A program made the position numbers and the translations under genes. Below are positions 12,226-26,084 of a stretch of DNA of 64,000 nt, one piece after another (within the stretch, counting starts at the first letter, position 1; every line of letters begins with the position of its first letter). Source of the DNA: Zonotrichia leucophrys gambelii (lineage: Eukaryota > Chordata > Aves > Passeriformes > Passerellidae); contig NC_088170.1 of assembly GCF_028769735.1 (NCBI RefSeq), positions 41,766,920 to 41,830,919 on the forward strand, given 5' to 3'. Under the pieces are notes generated by a model. It did no database searches and was not told where the DNA came from. It saw nothing but the letters and a program-made list of their open reading frames with translations.

Positions 12226-15119
12226 CAAGCCTGACCTAATCCTGGCTTTCTAACTAGTTTGATCTTCTTCTCTAAATAATATTAAGAAGAGGAAGGAACC
12301 ACAGGGATGTAGCTGGGTTCCAGATCACTATTTTTAGAAGCTGTACACAAGCAGACACGGCAGAGTTGCGCATGCAGCCTCCTCCACAGATAACTCCATC
12401 CTGTGATCCCCCAGTTCCCCGGCTGAGCACCTCCCACCAAAAGTTCTGTCACGAAGACATGGAGATCCCCAAAGACTGAAAAAGGAAAAACCAATTTTCC
12501 TTACTCTGTATGAATTCAAGTGTTTTCTAACACCATCCCTCCTCCCAGTGCAAGAGGACCTCCATAATACCAAGCAGGTGACTTTGAGCTACTTGAACCT
12601 GCCATCCAAGCTCCCTCGTTAAAACAACATACATGGATTTACTCCAATGATCTGCACTGGATCCAAGACCTAGGGAAACTTCTCATTCATCTCAAAGCAT
12701 TTCTCAGATCCGGCATAAAAGTAAGGGTTTGATGAGCAATAAAGAAACTACAATAATATGGCTTAAACCACAGAGGTGCCAGCTTTTACTGCCTTTCGTT
12801 GAGCACACAGTATTTTTCTCCCCCTGTTCCAAGGGAAATAACACTCCATGCAACTGTTATAGGATGTAAAACGTGCACTGTGCTGTTCAGATGGAGCTCA
12901 TAATTGAAACATTTAAGCGTCAATGAAATCCCAAATGTAAAGTTTTTCATTTTCGTTCAGCCATGAAGTTAAAATTCTGGGGGGGAAGGAGTGGAAACTA
13001 CTATCTCAGAGTGCTTTTAAGGTCTATTTTTTCTGATACAGTAATCAGAAAGATAAGCTCAGTCAATATGCCAGCAGTTGCTGCCATTCTCCAGCGGCTC
13101 GCTGCCGACGGCATCACCTGCCTTGCCATTGCTATCCCTGCCCCGTCCCATACATGAAGTTATCAAGGGGCTTATCAAGGATGCATGGTCTGCTGCCTGC
13201 AACACAGGAAGGAGGGCAACTACCTTCATCCACAGGCTTCTGAGCCTGCAAGAGCAATGAGCAGGCTCCTGTTGGAGAGTGGGGCTCCATTTGAGGCAGC
13301 TGTGCAAACTCAGGCCAAACACTCCCAAAAGGAGCCCAACAGGCTCAAGGGCCCATACAAAGAACCAGCTCAAACATCTTTGTCTGAAGGCACATGGCCA
13401 TCATTTATAGCAAGGAGAAGGTTATCTTGCAATACTGCTCTTATCCAGCAGCTTTCAAGATGACCAACTATGATATCAGGCTATAAAACCTCAGCTGAAA
13501 CCACTAAACACTCTGCACAACTTATAGGGAAGCCCTGAAAGGCTGGTTTGTGTCTTGCAGATCCTCAGATCACCTTCCCCAACACCCATGTTCACAAACT
13601 TGGTTAGAGCCATCTTGGACTGCATCACACACAAATCCATGCTCTTTACACACTTGCATCCCATGATCTTCAGGGGTTGCCTGTTTCACAGTCTGGATGA
13701 ACTTAAGGGCGTGAAATTTCGCCGGGAAATTCTTCAAAGGTTTGACATTTGCCTCCCAGACAGAGGCACCTCTCCCCACAAAACTTGTCTGCAGATACAG
13801 TACTGCTAGAGTCTGCTTCTGCATGCTTTCCATCCCCAGCCTTCACTCAAATCACACGGGCCACGGTATCTCCAGAAAGGAGCCCACCACTGCTTCTTGT
13901 CCACACCTGCTGGACCAAATCCGCTGATTCCAGCGCTTGTGTGGTCAGGGGCAACCCAGCTGTGAAATGACACTCCAACTTGCAGAACCTCAAGAGTGCA
14001 AGACCTGCCTCTTCTCCTGGAGAGGTGCAGAGATGTGAGAACTCTGCTACCTGCTCAGTTGTGCTACCATGGTGTTTCAAGTACTGAGGATGGAGGAAGG
14101 ATGAACATGTGGTTAGGCCACTAAACAGAGATGCAGCTTCCAGCACTCCAAGCCTTCTGCTACAGATGGCCCCAACAGTTTCAAACCGGTCAAATAATCT
14201 CTCACACCAGACTTCCCCACCTGTTTTAAGTGCCTGAAAAGGAAACATTTGCAACCAAACATGGAGCACTCAAGACATGAAAATGGTGAGGACTATATAA
14301 ACAGATACATACCTCACTGGTGAAGAAACAGACTGTGTTTAATGGTTTATAATGCCTGGTTTAGTTACCTTGAAATTATTAAAAGAAGGCAACACAACCT
14401 TGGATTAAAACTAAATAAACATTTACAGCAGTAAAAAATGGCTTTTACTGTAGGGAGGCCTGGCTCTTGCACCTGTAATTCTAAATATATTTAACAGGAT
14501 GCCAAACTATGTATTGTAAGAGGCTAAAAAGCAAAACAACATTATAGATATTTGCACAGAAAGCAGGTAGGCATAGGGAGAGAGGCAAAACAAAATGGAT
14601 AACTTGCTAGGGTCTGATTCAAACATCTTAGAAAAATGCTATTTTCTCAACTCAGGATTGAGCTACCAAGGAGATTTGTGGCACCTAAAACTACAAAAAA
14701 AATGGAGATGAAAACGCTGTTTTGTGTCCCTAGAAGGAAGATAAATGAGGGTCAGAATGAAGTTCATTTAAATCCACTGAGCTGATACAGAGGGAGTTAG
14801 AGAGAGCCGCAAAACAAAATGAAAGGCTCAGTAGGAGGCTGCACAGCCAGTGCTGCAATGTCAGAAACACAACACAGTGCCATCTGAAACCTACAGGCAC
14901 CGTAGCAGGACTCAAGGAAAAAAACAACGGTGGCACTCCTGGGGAAGCCATGCCTGCCTGCACCAGCGCTGGAATAACACACCGGGGTCCGGCAACACAA
15001 GCCCCCGAGGTCAGATGCATTTTGAGGGGTAGTTCAGCAAAGCCTCCGGGGAGGACATCCACTGCTGGATTAAAACCACCAGAGGAATAGAACTAAGCAA
15101 AATCTATTCACAGCAGAGA

Positions 15120-15560
15120 CGAATATCTGCTCCTTTCCTTCGCTCCCACTCGGCATTCTCCTTTGGGTCTCTTATGGGATAGAAGGTGCCTTAAGACAAT
15201 AGATAATTAGCTGTAATGCATCCTCTGTGGCTTTAACAACTTAACAAGGCTTATCTGGAGATGTGATCTAGGCTTCCAGTTACCCTTGTTCTCCCAGTTC
15301 CCTTCCTCTTCCACACCCCCCTCCCCAAATATTTGCATCTCAGCGTGACAGGTATTTTGACTTTAAGCTTAATAAAAGTGTTTGCATGTGTCTGTGCACG
15401 CTTAGGAGAAGCTATGAAAAAAACCACCCTATTTTAACTCTGCCACCCTGAAACACGTCTCGTTCCATTTCACTTCCCTGACAAACAGAGGGAGCTGAAA
15501 TAAGGAACATGAACTTTGGAATGCCACTCTACCGAAGGACAACTTATTAAAAACATTAGA
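15120..15560. promoter_or_regulatory. Candidate proximal intronic regulatory element with octamer site
   Basis: This AT-rich stretch next to the CpG island contains a perfect octamer ATTTGCAT at 15331-15338, a second TTTGCAT core at 15381-15387, and TAAT-type homeodomain cores such as the one in AGATAATTAGC near 15203. It has no coding pattern and no recognisable repeat, as expected for a conserved non-coding element. Conservation cannot be measured from this sequence alone, so the call rests on motif content and position. Confidence 0.35.
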
Positions 15561-15630
15561 ATCATCGTTTAAAAAACGAAGGGGAAAAATGCTCAGGAAG
15601 TCGATGCATCACGGTTCTGCATTTGTGTCA

Positions 15631-17058
<1,428 letters not shown>

Positions 17059-17325
17059 TCATGCTGCACCCGACGGACCCGGGCGGGGAGCGGCTCACGG
17101 GAACGCGGGGGGAGAGACCAGCGAGCGGGCGCGGTGCGACCCGCCGGCCGATTCGCTTCGCCCCGCTCCGCCAGACGGCAGCGAAGCGGCGGTGCTGCCT
17201 GCGCCCTGCTCCTGCTGCTGCTGCCGCCGGCCAAGCCCCGCTGCCGGCCCCGCTCCGGCTCCTGCACTGCGCCGCGCCGCCGGCCCGACACCGCACCGCA
17301 GCGCAGCACCGGCCAGCGGGCGCGG

Positions 17326-17420
17326 GGGGCGGGGCCATGCAAAGCGCCGCCGGCTCGCAGCCAATGGGGCGGCCAGAGGGCGGAGACATGCAAAGCAGCG
17401 CGCCCGGCGGCCAATGGGAC
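17326..17420 (-). promoter_or_regulatory. Duplicated octamer-like plus CCAAT promoter module
   Basis: ATGCAAAG occurs at 17337-17344 and again at 17388-17395, a 51-bp period. CCAATGGG occurs at 17361 and 17411, a 50-bp period. Each copy therefore has an octamer-like site (7 of 8 bases of ATGCAAAT) followed about 24 bp later by a CCAAT box, with GC boxes between. In gene sense the order is ATTGG, CTTTGCAT, ATTGG, CTTTGCAT, then the start codon about 290 bp further on. POU-factor and NF-Y binding is inferred from the motifs only. Confidence 0.6.
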
Positions 17421-18190
17421 GGCGCCCTGCGGCGGCCGCGCCTCCCTCGGCCCCGCGGGGCCGCTCCGCGCGGCGCGGGCCGGGAGGGGGCGCGGCCCGT
17501 GCGGAGCCGCCGTGTGCCGGGCCCGCCGGGGCTGCCCGCTCCGCCAGCTCCGCCAGCTCCGCGCACGGCAGCTCCTCCAGCGCTGGGACTGCGCCCTGCA
17601 AAGCACAGATTTGTTAATGCGGGTCTGGGCCCGCCGGCAGCCGGGGGAGTGCGGCCATCCGTGTCGTCTGTCCCCGCGGCTGGCAATAGCACGGCTCTGC
17701 TGCGTGCATCTACGCCGTTCCCCAGGCGTACGAACTGGAGCCCCGCTCCTGCCCGCACTGGATTTTCACACCAGCGGTTCCCTGATGTTGCTATAAACAA
17801 ATGACAGGGAGCGCAAGCACTCACACATCTCATCAGACAGACAAGATGTTTTGAAATCAAGCAGAAACTGCCACGTAAGAATTCCAGCCATCACTCGAGT
17901 CAAGAAGAGCAATTTCCAAATAATTAAAACAAGTACAATAAAACCCTTTGACATTCTTGACGTTAACCCATTAAGTATCGTGAAGGCTTTGACAAGTAAG
18001 AATTATACGGGGCTTAGGGCACATATTCTATGCAGTTAGATGGTTTTTGTGCAAGAAAATTTATCCTCAACTAATGTATTTTAATCTCACATTGTAGGCT
18101 TTAGCTTTATTAGGAGTTGCCTGACTAATGTCCCAGGCAACAGACTGAGAATGTATATGTTTTTGTGCTCTGGTTTTGAAGAAATCTTTC

Positions 18191-18260
18191 ATCCTTTTAA
18201 GCGTAAAATACTAGCAAATTTCTATCCCTTTAAGGATAAAAGCCTAGCAAACGCATTTCT
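18191..18260. repeat. Imperfect tandem duplication (33-bp and 37-bp copies)
   Basis: Copy one (18191-18223) begins ATCCTTTTAAG and ends CTAGCAAATTTCT. Copy two (18224-18260) begins ATCCCTTTAAG and ends CCTAGCAAACGCATTTCT. They are directly adjacent and share the CCTTTTAAG/CCCTTTAAG start, a TAAAA core and the CTAGCAAA block. This is an old local duplication about 1.1 kb upstream of the promoter region. Confidence 0.75.
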
Positions 18261-18762
18261 CTATCATGCCAACAGAGGCAGCCAAAATTCTTGGACAGGC
18301 AAGGCAAGTCATGTAAGAGATTTCCCCATCTAAGCAAGCCTGGCACTCCTTCAACATCAGCTTCCTAAAGGAAAGGCAGGAGCACAGCTACAGGTAGGCT
18401 CATTTGTCTGTCAGGCTGGGGAGAACTATAACACCACCAAAAACAGCAAGAGGGGGTTGCTTTCCAAATGAAGTCAAGTGCTGGCAAAAACTGCTTTCTC
18501 AGCATACTCTTGGCCCTTCCACAAGATGCAGTATGCACAATGGGCTTCCACAGATTTCCCAAACACCACCATATCCTGATAAAAGGTAGAAGAGCTGAGA
18601 AGAGGAGCAATCAGAACTTTAGCCACCGTCACAGGTGAAGTAAGACGCCGAGGCCTGTGCTGCTGGTAACTGTCTCGGGGCTGGCTCACCAAAACTGAGA
18701 GCATGCCTCAAGAGCAACATCCTGCGGACTTTGCAGCAGTCCAGCAGTACGTCTGGCAGTAG

Positions 18763-18775
18763 AGCCCTCTGGTGT
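18763..18775 (-). promoter_or_regulatory. Weak CTCF-like core motif
   Basis: AGCCCTCTGGTGT matches 11 of 13 positions of the CTCF core consensus in its reverse form (TGCCMYCTRSTGG). It lies about 1.7 kb upstream of the ABTB3 start codon. Motif-only evidence; binding is not shown. Confidence 0.3.
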
Positions 18776-20477
18776 CTTCACCACCTCAGTGCAGTGGTTG
18801 CTCAAAATTCCCCTTTTCATTTGGTAGGAGAAGGAAGGCACCACCAGGACTAAACCCCTCAGGACAGTTATTTTTCTTACTCCATTCACCTGACTCTGTC
18901 CTTATGCTCTCACAGAATGCCACAACTGTGCATGCTGAGCATATGAGAGCAGGTCAAACTCAGGGAAGGTTCAAGATGGGGAGGTTTTCTAGTAATTGGT
19001 TTGTAGGGCTTCATAGAGACACAAGGTAGGCATCCAGGGAGGCTGGAACAAGAGAAGTGGGTGTTTTGTTCACTGGCCTTTGTTAAAAACGCTGCTGCAG
19101 AGGTCAACATTCCCCTTGGGCACTGCATAACTTTTAGGCTACAACATCGCATTGAGATGAATAGGATAAATGAGGAGTGGACAGTTGTCTTGGGCACCAT
19201 GCAGACTCAGGCATTTCTATTGTTGACTCAGAAACAGTTTGGACTTTTAAAGAGATTGGGGTTTCATTTTTTAATTCAGAAAGCAAAATATTAGGTCTTA
19301 TTAGAGATTTTGTAGCTGCAACCTTGCTCATGGCAGTTTGATTCCCAGTCACACTGCCATCTCGAAAGATGTTGCAATACTGAACACACCAAAGGCATGC
19401 CAGCAGCACTAGACTGGTTTAAACTTTCGAAAGTGGTAGTAAGAACTTCTGACTCATTTGTTCAGGAGACTAATTACCTTTCCATTGAAAGGGCTGAAGT
19501 TCAAATAAGTTCAGTGTGACCAGGCTGGATCTCTGGTGATCTTTTGATACCCAAAGAATTTTGTTTGCTCAGGTGTGGATGTGCTGGCTGCTGCGTCCTG
19601 AAGTGAGATTCAGCATTATTTGCAAAGTTCTCCTCAGAGGGGATTCTTTAAACCGCCCTCAGAAAACACAGGATCAAACAGTTTGGAGCAAAACACACTC
19701 CTGCAACATGGACTGCATGGGATGAGCTCTGGAGACAGTGCTTAGCTTTAATCCAGAAAGGGCACCACACCTCTCCTAGCCTGGGAGGAAAGGCAGGTGT
19801 CTGCAGCTGCACTCCATTCTGCAAGCCTTACAGCCAGGGTCATTTGCCTATGAGACAAGAACACCCACTGCAGAAAACAAAGTCCCTTTATATGTCAAAG
19901 GCTGGGTGGAAACAATTTTCAGCTTGTTGGAGACAGGAACATCAATTATCCTCGCAGACAATTCAGACAGGGACTGATTAAGTAACATACCAGGATGACA
20001 AGTGCCAGCTAAAACTCTGAAAGAGGGAAATTGAACCACATTTTTAAAAGGTGCTTAGGGCAAATTTAAGTAAATGGGAAGTTGGCATTTTTATGGGGAG
20101 AGCACCAAGTGCTGCAATTCTTTCCTTCCCCACTGTCATGGTTTGACCAGGAAGGAGTGGGAATTCTGGGAAGCTGTGGTCAAACCAATGAAGGTTTTGG
20201 GTTTCATACTGACACCTGGTGTAGCCAGTGGGGTTTGGACACACCTCCGAGAATACACAGGGGTTAAAAGCAAGGCACTGCCCTTGGCACTTCCTCTTTT
20301 GGACATCGCAGCGAGGAGTTCAGATCTCTCTCCCCCGCCCGGCCTGCTGCTGCTGGGCGGGGGGAGGGGCCAGCCATGCGGTAGGCCTGGGGCCTGGACA
20401 GAGGTGGGGGTTGAGGGGGCTCTCAAGGATGGAAGGGTGGGGGAGCCCCAAGAGACATCAAGACATCGGGCAGCCAG

Positions 20478-20505
20478 CCCCCCCCCCCCCCCCCCCCCTC
20501 CCCCC
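20478..20505. repeat. Poly-C tract inside the LTR
   Basis: Twenty-one consecutive C residues (20478-20498), one T, then six more C. Its length is prone to replication slippage and sequencing error, so the exact count is uncertain. Confidence 0.9.
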
Positions 20506-21329
20506 AGGAGAGCAGCCAGCCAGGAGGAGAAGGAGGGAGACTGCCCGGCCGGAGCGGCAGCGTGTGGGCAGCGTGCGTGGGAGTCGCTCCGGGACCGACA
20601 GCAGAGAGACTGAAAACTTTTAACCCTTTCTTGCATGACTGGGGCCTTACAAAAATGCTAATCCTCCTCGAAGCTGAATAAGAAGGGAGATGAGAGATGA
20701 GATGACTTGGCCCGGAGATTGTGGAGATGATTGGATGGGGAGAGATGATTTGGAGTGGCCTTTTGGCTGGACTTTTTCTTGTAGCCATGGACTCAGTTGT
20801 TCCTGTGACACAGACTGCATTTAGGGGGAGGCAGTGCCTCAAAACCAGGAAGGTTCTTCGTGAGGACCCCCCGGCCCCAGGGGGTTGGAAAAATATGGGG
20901 AGGACAGATGTCCCAAAAGCAGAGACTGTGCCCTTTTTGGAGTGAGACAAGGCATCCTTGAAAGACCACCCTAAAAGCAGCTCTGGCCATGTCTCGGTGG
21001 TGAGAGCACTGAGCATGGAAGGAACATGTCACAAGCGGCAAAAGGACTTTTTTTTTCCCCGGGCGGTGCCGAAGTGACAGGGAAGCACACGAGGTTCTCA
21101 GTGTGTCTCCACGAGAAGCCTATGGAACGAGAAGGACTCCTTTCCTCTTCATGAACTGCAGTTTGAGTATACTAAAGTGTCGTGCCGGGCTGGGCAGTTG
21201 GTGTTTTTTGAGAGAATGTATTGGATTGGGAAAGTCAGGGAGTGGGGAGGAGGAAAAGTGGTTTTTGTAAGGTTTTCAATTTTTTTCTTTTCCTTATAGT
21301 CTTTCCCTATTTTTCCTGTAGTTTTAGGT

Positions 21330-21335
21330 AATAAA
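21330..21335 (+). terminator. LTR polyadenylation signal AATAAA
   Basis: A canonical AATAAA lies 120 bp before the 3' end of the solo LTR, followed by GTGTTCTTTATGTTT, a GT/T-rich downstream region. This is the normal arrangement for an LTR R/U5 junction and fixes the element's orientation. Confidence 0.7.
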
Positions 21336-21460
21336 GTGTTCTTTATGTTTAAGTTGGAGCCTGTTTTGCTTATTCCTGGTCACATCTCACAGCAGACACC
21401 AGGGTGAGGCATTTTCATGGGGGCGCTGGCCCTGTGCCAGGCTCAAACCATGACACCCAC

Positions 21461-24400
21461 CCAGTCAACTGCCTGCAAAAGGCATCTTTTTGACAGCAGT
21501 AGGGAAAAACATGACAGCAAACAGGCTGCCAGAAGAGCAGGAATTCACCTAGGATAAGGCCACTCCATGTAATTTCTGTATTCAAAATTCATTGTGCTGC
21601 ACTGCAGTAATAGCTCAAATGAAAAGCAGAATTTGCAGGATCTCCCAGTGTTTTCTCCAGCTGCTAGGAACAAGCAGTAAACCTTAAGAGATCCTTGCTT
21701 ATATTGCTGGGGATGTCGGAGTGCTAGTGTTTCTAATCACAGAAACAGGAGTTCATTTACAAAACAAGGCTGTAATCCTGTAGCAGTAAAGCAGGTGTGA
21801 AATGCACATCCCTGGCAGAGGAGCCTTTGGGGCTGCAGCATGTGTACGGGGCTGCAAAGAGCACATCCTCAAAGGAGCTGAGCGCTGGCATCAGGTATTA
21901 CGGTCCATGCAGGACCGCTGGGACACTGCTGCCAACTGTTTCGACAAGCAGGCTCGGGGAGATGACTCCAGTGTTGCTCCTCAAACACATGCAACTCCAA
22001 AAGCAGTGGGAATGAGTGATGCAATGAGGCCACCGGCTTGCCAGCTGGAAGGGAGGCACTGGTGGTGTCACCAGCATGAGTGGGAGGGAGGAACACGTGG
22101 CAGGCGGATGCCATACCACCCATTTTTTCCCGATCAGCTCCATCCTGCTGATTTCAGCAACAAGCTGAATTAAGACCCCTGGCTAGGATTCAGCAGGAAC
22201 CACTGCCCCACGGAGAAGCAGGATTCAGCTGATCAGCTTTCCCTCTTGCAGACACTAAGGAACAGTGCTGCCCCTGTAGTTCAGTTGGCTATTGCTTAGC
22301 CAGGGGCAGCCACCCGCCCGTATTCCTCTGCTGTGCAAAAGCAGCCAACTTCCCCCTGAGCTCACAACCCTTCCTGACTTTCTTCCTGCAGCCCCTGTGC
22401 CCTCATGTGCTGAGAATGGAGTTTTGTAACAGATGTGTAGACTTGTGCCTGACATGGAAGGGAGAGATTACTTGGGATTTCTCAAAATACACAAGCCAAG
22501 GAAGCTCTGGGAAACTGCCAGCCTCAACCAAATCTCACCTCCTATAACAAAGCTGTGGAGCCCAAGGCCATGGTACAGTTTGGAAGCAAAGAGCACAAAT
22601 TATTTCAGAAAGAGATCTGACAAATTCCTGGAGGCTGAAGACATTGGTAACTATTAAACACAATACTGCATGTGCAATCTTCATCTCAGAAAGCTTCTCA
22701 ACAGCTGTTTGCCAGAAATGGGGAGGTTATGCCAGGGGACAGAGGACTCTGTAATTGCTCTGTTACTCAATGGGTCCGTCCTTGATGGCTGTGCAAGATG
22801 AGATACTTCACTGCAGAGACAGGGCCAGAGCCCCCAAGGCAGTTGTTTGGTTAAAACACTTACTTCCACACAAGCCAAGGGTGTTACCACCAGTTCACAA
22901 GTGCACCTTGGTTCTGCACAGCCAACACAGAAATATTTGCTGTCTTTACAAGATATTGGGTCTTGTCCTTTGTTCTAAGACAGGATCAACTGCAATCTCT
23001 ACATGAATCCTGACAGGTTTTAAAACTTTTCTTCAAACTGTCCATGACAAAGTCTCTAGAACTTCCCTGGATGCTCTGTTTCCAAGTCCAAAGTCTTACT
23101 GCCTGAAACAGCCTTCCCAACACTGACCTAACATTTACCTTACTACAAATGGAAAAAATGAAAGGATGCTACCAAACCTTTATAGTGGTCTGGACTATCA
23201 TCTCTGTCTTATTTACTCTTAGGCAGTGTTAAAAGCATATAGAGCCAAGCAGAATACAAGATAGCCCCCAGCCAGCAGGTATAGGTTCTTCTCACATTGC
23301 ACGACACCACTCCAAAAAGCATAACAGTGTTTGCATGCTTTATGTGCAGTAAGATTATACATACATACTATGTTCTGATCAGAACTGAAAGAAAGAGGAA
23401 TAGCAGGCTTCCCAGAGGACAGACACAAGGAAAGACTGTTCAGCCAGTGATAATTTTCATTCCCACCCAAAACATGACAAACCTGCATAAGGGATATGAG
23501 TATATGGGAAAACAATTTAAAGGTGAAATCTGAAGTGACAAATGTGCTTGAGATCAGCAGTGGGTGTTGAGTAAGCCAGCCCTTTAGTCTTCCCTTGGGG
23601 GAATGTCCAGCATAAAACTGTTTCAAGTTATTCTAACGTTCTAAGTAATTGCCTCTCTCTGTCTGTCACCAGTGAAATCCTCTTCCTACCTGATAGCTCA
23701 GGAATGACAGGTTATCTCCTCAAGGTGCAGAGTGCTCAGACTTGCTGCCTGTTTGCAGGGGTTCAGCCTCACACTGTAACCATGTTTACTGCATCCTGAT
23801 GCTGTGAGGAGGTGACAAGTGGTTCTGGTGCTCGCTAGGCCTGTGGTGTGTCATGCAGTGCATCTGAATATAGTCCCTGAGGAGTTGTAGTCAGTTGTTT
23901 GCAATTTAAAAGTCAGTTGTGATTTTAGAAGAAAATAAGTATTTTGTAGGTTTTTAATGCTATTCTTCATGGTACTGTTGTCCATGCAATTTTAGGAGGA
24001 ACAGGTTCTACAATATAACATTTCCCTCTGGCATATGTGCAAAAGGAAAGGAAAGACATAAGCCATGCTCTCCATCCTCTCATCTCCCCACTCATGGGGG
24101 CTTCTTTTAAAACAGAGTGGTGGGGAAAAGAACAGAGAAGGTTGTCTTTAAATCTATTCACACCTCTGCTTCTTGCCAGCACTTCAGGCTTGCTTACATT
24201 TCTGCTATTAAAAAGGTACGATGTCTTATTCCCAGACAGCATTATTTGACAATGGAAAATCCCAGGTAAAAACTTTCTCAGTTTTCCCATTTAATGCTTC
24301 TATTTTTTTAAGGGTTCCTTTGCAGGTAGACAAAAACCTTGTCATTTGCTAGCTCTCCTCTGCACCACAAGCTCCCATCTTCACTGTGCACACTGCCACA

Positions 24401-26084
24401 GCCGAGGTTCTGCTCCCAGCGCCTCTCTGCATCTCAGGACCACATCCTCTCCTGTGTGGCTGGGCAGCAAAACAAGCAGGCCCAGCCATGTCAGCAGGGA
24501 ACAGCTCTTACACCATCACCCTCCAGGCCAGTTCCAGGAAAAGGGGCTTTTGCAAACAGGTTCCCGACATCACTCTTGTATAAGTAGGCAAAGATTTTTT
24601 CCCCCTTCCCCCTGCAATAACTGGGGAAGGCATTAGTGAGCTGCAGGCCTACCCTATTGCAAAGCATGATTAAGGTAAGACACTAGTATATAGTGCTTTC
24701 TATTTGTAGGCAAATAAAAAAAAAGAAGCTATTTTGAGATGAAGCTTTTTGTTTTGTGGGTTTTTTTTTTTCCTAAAATAAGAAAGCAAAACATATATTT
24801 TGGAATAAGATAACATTTAAAGAACTGAGCAGTATAATGTAGTGTCAATCCCTTTCCTTTGCCCCAGCACTTACAACTTCTTTTGCTTGATCTCCCTTCA
24901 AAAGTTGATCAAAGCTTCATTTTTTTAAAAGATTACAGTCCCCTGTTCATTCTTTGGCTGACCAAAAGAATTGCTGAAATGCTCATAAATAAATTAGGAA
25001 GAAAGAAAACAAACTCTCCACCCAGCTGGCATCAAATCGAGTAAGAGCCAGCTCCATGAAAACTCATATTGCTAAGAATACTTCTCCTTGCATAGGTATC
25101 ACATCACTGCAGTCTACCAGGTTCAACAACAATGGTACATGTAGCAACATATAATGCAAATGTATTTTTCTAAGATTAATAGTAATTTTTAAAGATTAAC
25201 AGTAGAGAGCACTAGGCAATGAGAACTGACATTTCTGAACTCTGTCATGAGCTGTGTGTCATCATCACACGGGGCCCTGACATGGTGCAGTGAGGTCCAG
25301 CACAGGTCCCCTGGTGAGTCAGAAATTAAGGGATGGGAAGCAGAAGCCAGCTCTCTGCTCTGGGGAATGCACTTCCACGAGGTTATGGCTGGTTTAGGAT
25401 AACTGAGCACTCACCCCACAAGGGCAGCAGCCTCCACAGGGGAGCAAACCTCTCCTGTGAACCCACTGTGGCTTCTGAGTAGCTGTTTACAGGAACTGGA
25501 AAGTTATTATAGACTCCTGCTTTCACACAGGCTGAAGGTAGGAGCAAATCACAAAATGTTTGTGGGAAATCATGTGCTCTAATCAACCCATAATCCTCAC
25601 TTTTCTCTGCCCTCTCCCCGTCTTTCTTTCCCATTACTGTGAGCAGACAAACTGTTTATGGTGCACACAGAGATCATGCTTTATCCACTTTATCCAACCA
25701 GCTACCTACTGGAGTTTCATGTACTTTAAGAAATATGAGCTACCAAACTGCCTCTTCCAATTGTTGTCATTTCAAATATGTTTTGCATTTGCAGATGCCT
25801 GAAGGCTGGGAAACAAACATTGCAGAAATAGTGAGAAGGGCTGGAAACTGTTTCTACCTCACATCACAAGCTCTCAAATGACCTGCATCTCATTTAGAAA
25901 CCTGTTAAAACACCTCTCCAAACAAGCAACTTTTTTCTCCTTTCATAGTTCCCTGTTGTACATCATGAAATACCTCAAGGCTGATGTTTGTTGCAAAGGT
26001 AAAATAACATTTCCAGCACCTGAAGCAGGGGCTGGCAAGGGCTCGCACTTGACAGCTGCTGGGTGCTTGAAGGAGACAGTGAGA
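21461..26084. other. Intergenic stretch with no identified feature
   Basis: I see only unique-looking non-coding sequence, short homopolymer runs (for example T-rich at about 24760-24772) and small chance open frames. No repeat family, exon or RNA gene is recognisable. Confidence 0.5.

Larger units (their letters stand above)
17721..20128. other. Upstream intergenic flank between the CpG island and the first LTR
   Basis: No coding exon is recognisable. The stretch drops abruptly in GC content after the CpG island. It contains the 35-bp tandem duplication at 18191-18260 and a CTCF-like site at 18763-18775. AT-rich unique sequence at about 17840-18130 could be conserved regulatory DNA. The remainder shows nothing I can name. 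Confidence 0.6.
20134..21455 (+). mobile_element. Solo LTR of an avian endogenous retrovirus, 1322 bp
   Basis: The element starts TGTCATGGTTTGA (20134-20146) and ends with the exact inverse TCAAACCATGACA (21443-21455), so both ends follow the TG...CA rule with 13-bp perfect inverted termini. It is flanked by the 5-bp duplication CCCAC (20129-20133 and 21456-21460), the mark of integrase-mediated insertion. An AATAAA signal at 21330-21335 gives plus-strand orientation. A GC-rich part lies at about 20320-20600. No gag, pol or env sequence is present, so it is a recombined solo LTR. Intact termini and target duplication suggest a fairly young insertion. A 5-bp duplication is compatible with class I or III elements; I cannot name the family. 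Confidence 0.9.

Noticed and set aside
15071..15085. Third CTCF-like core (CCACCAGAGG)
   Set aside because: Only about 10 of 13 core positions match, and the most conserved GGCA end is missing.
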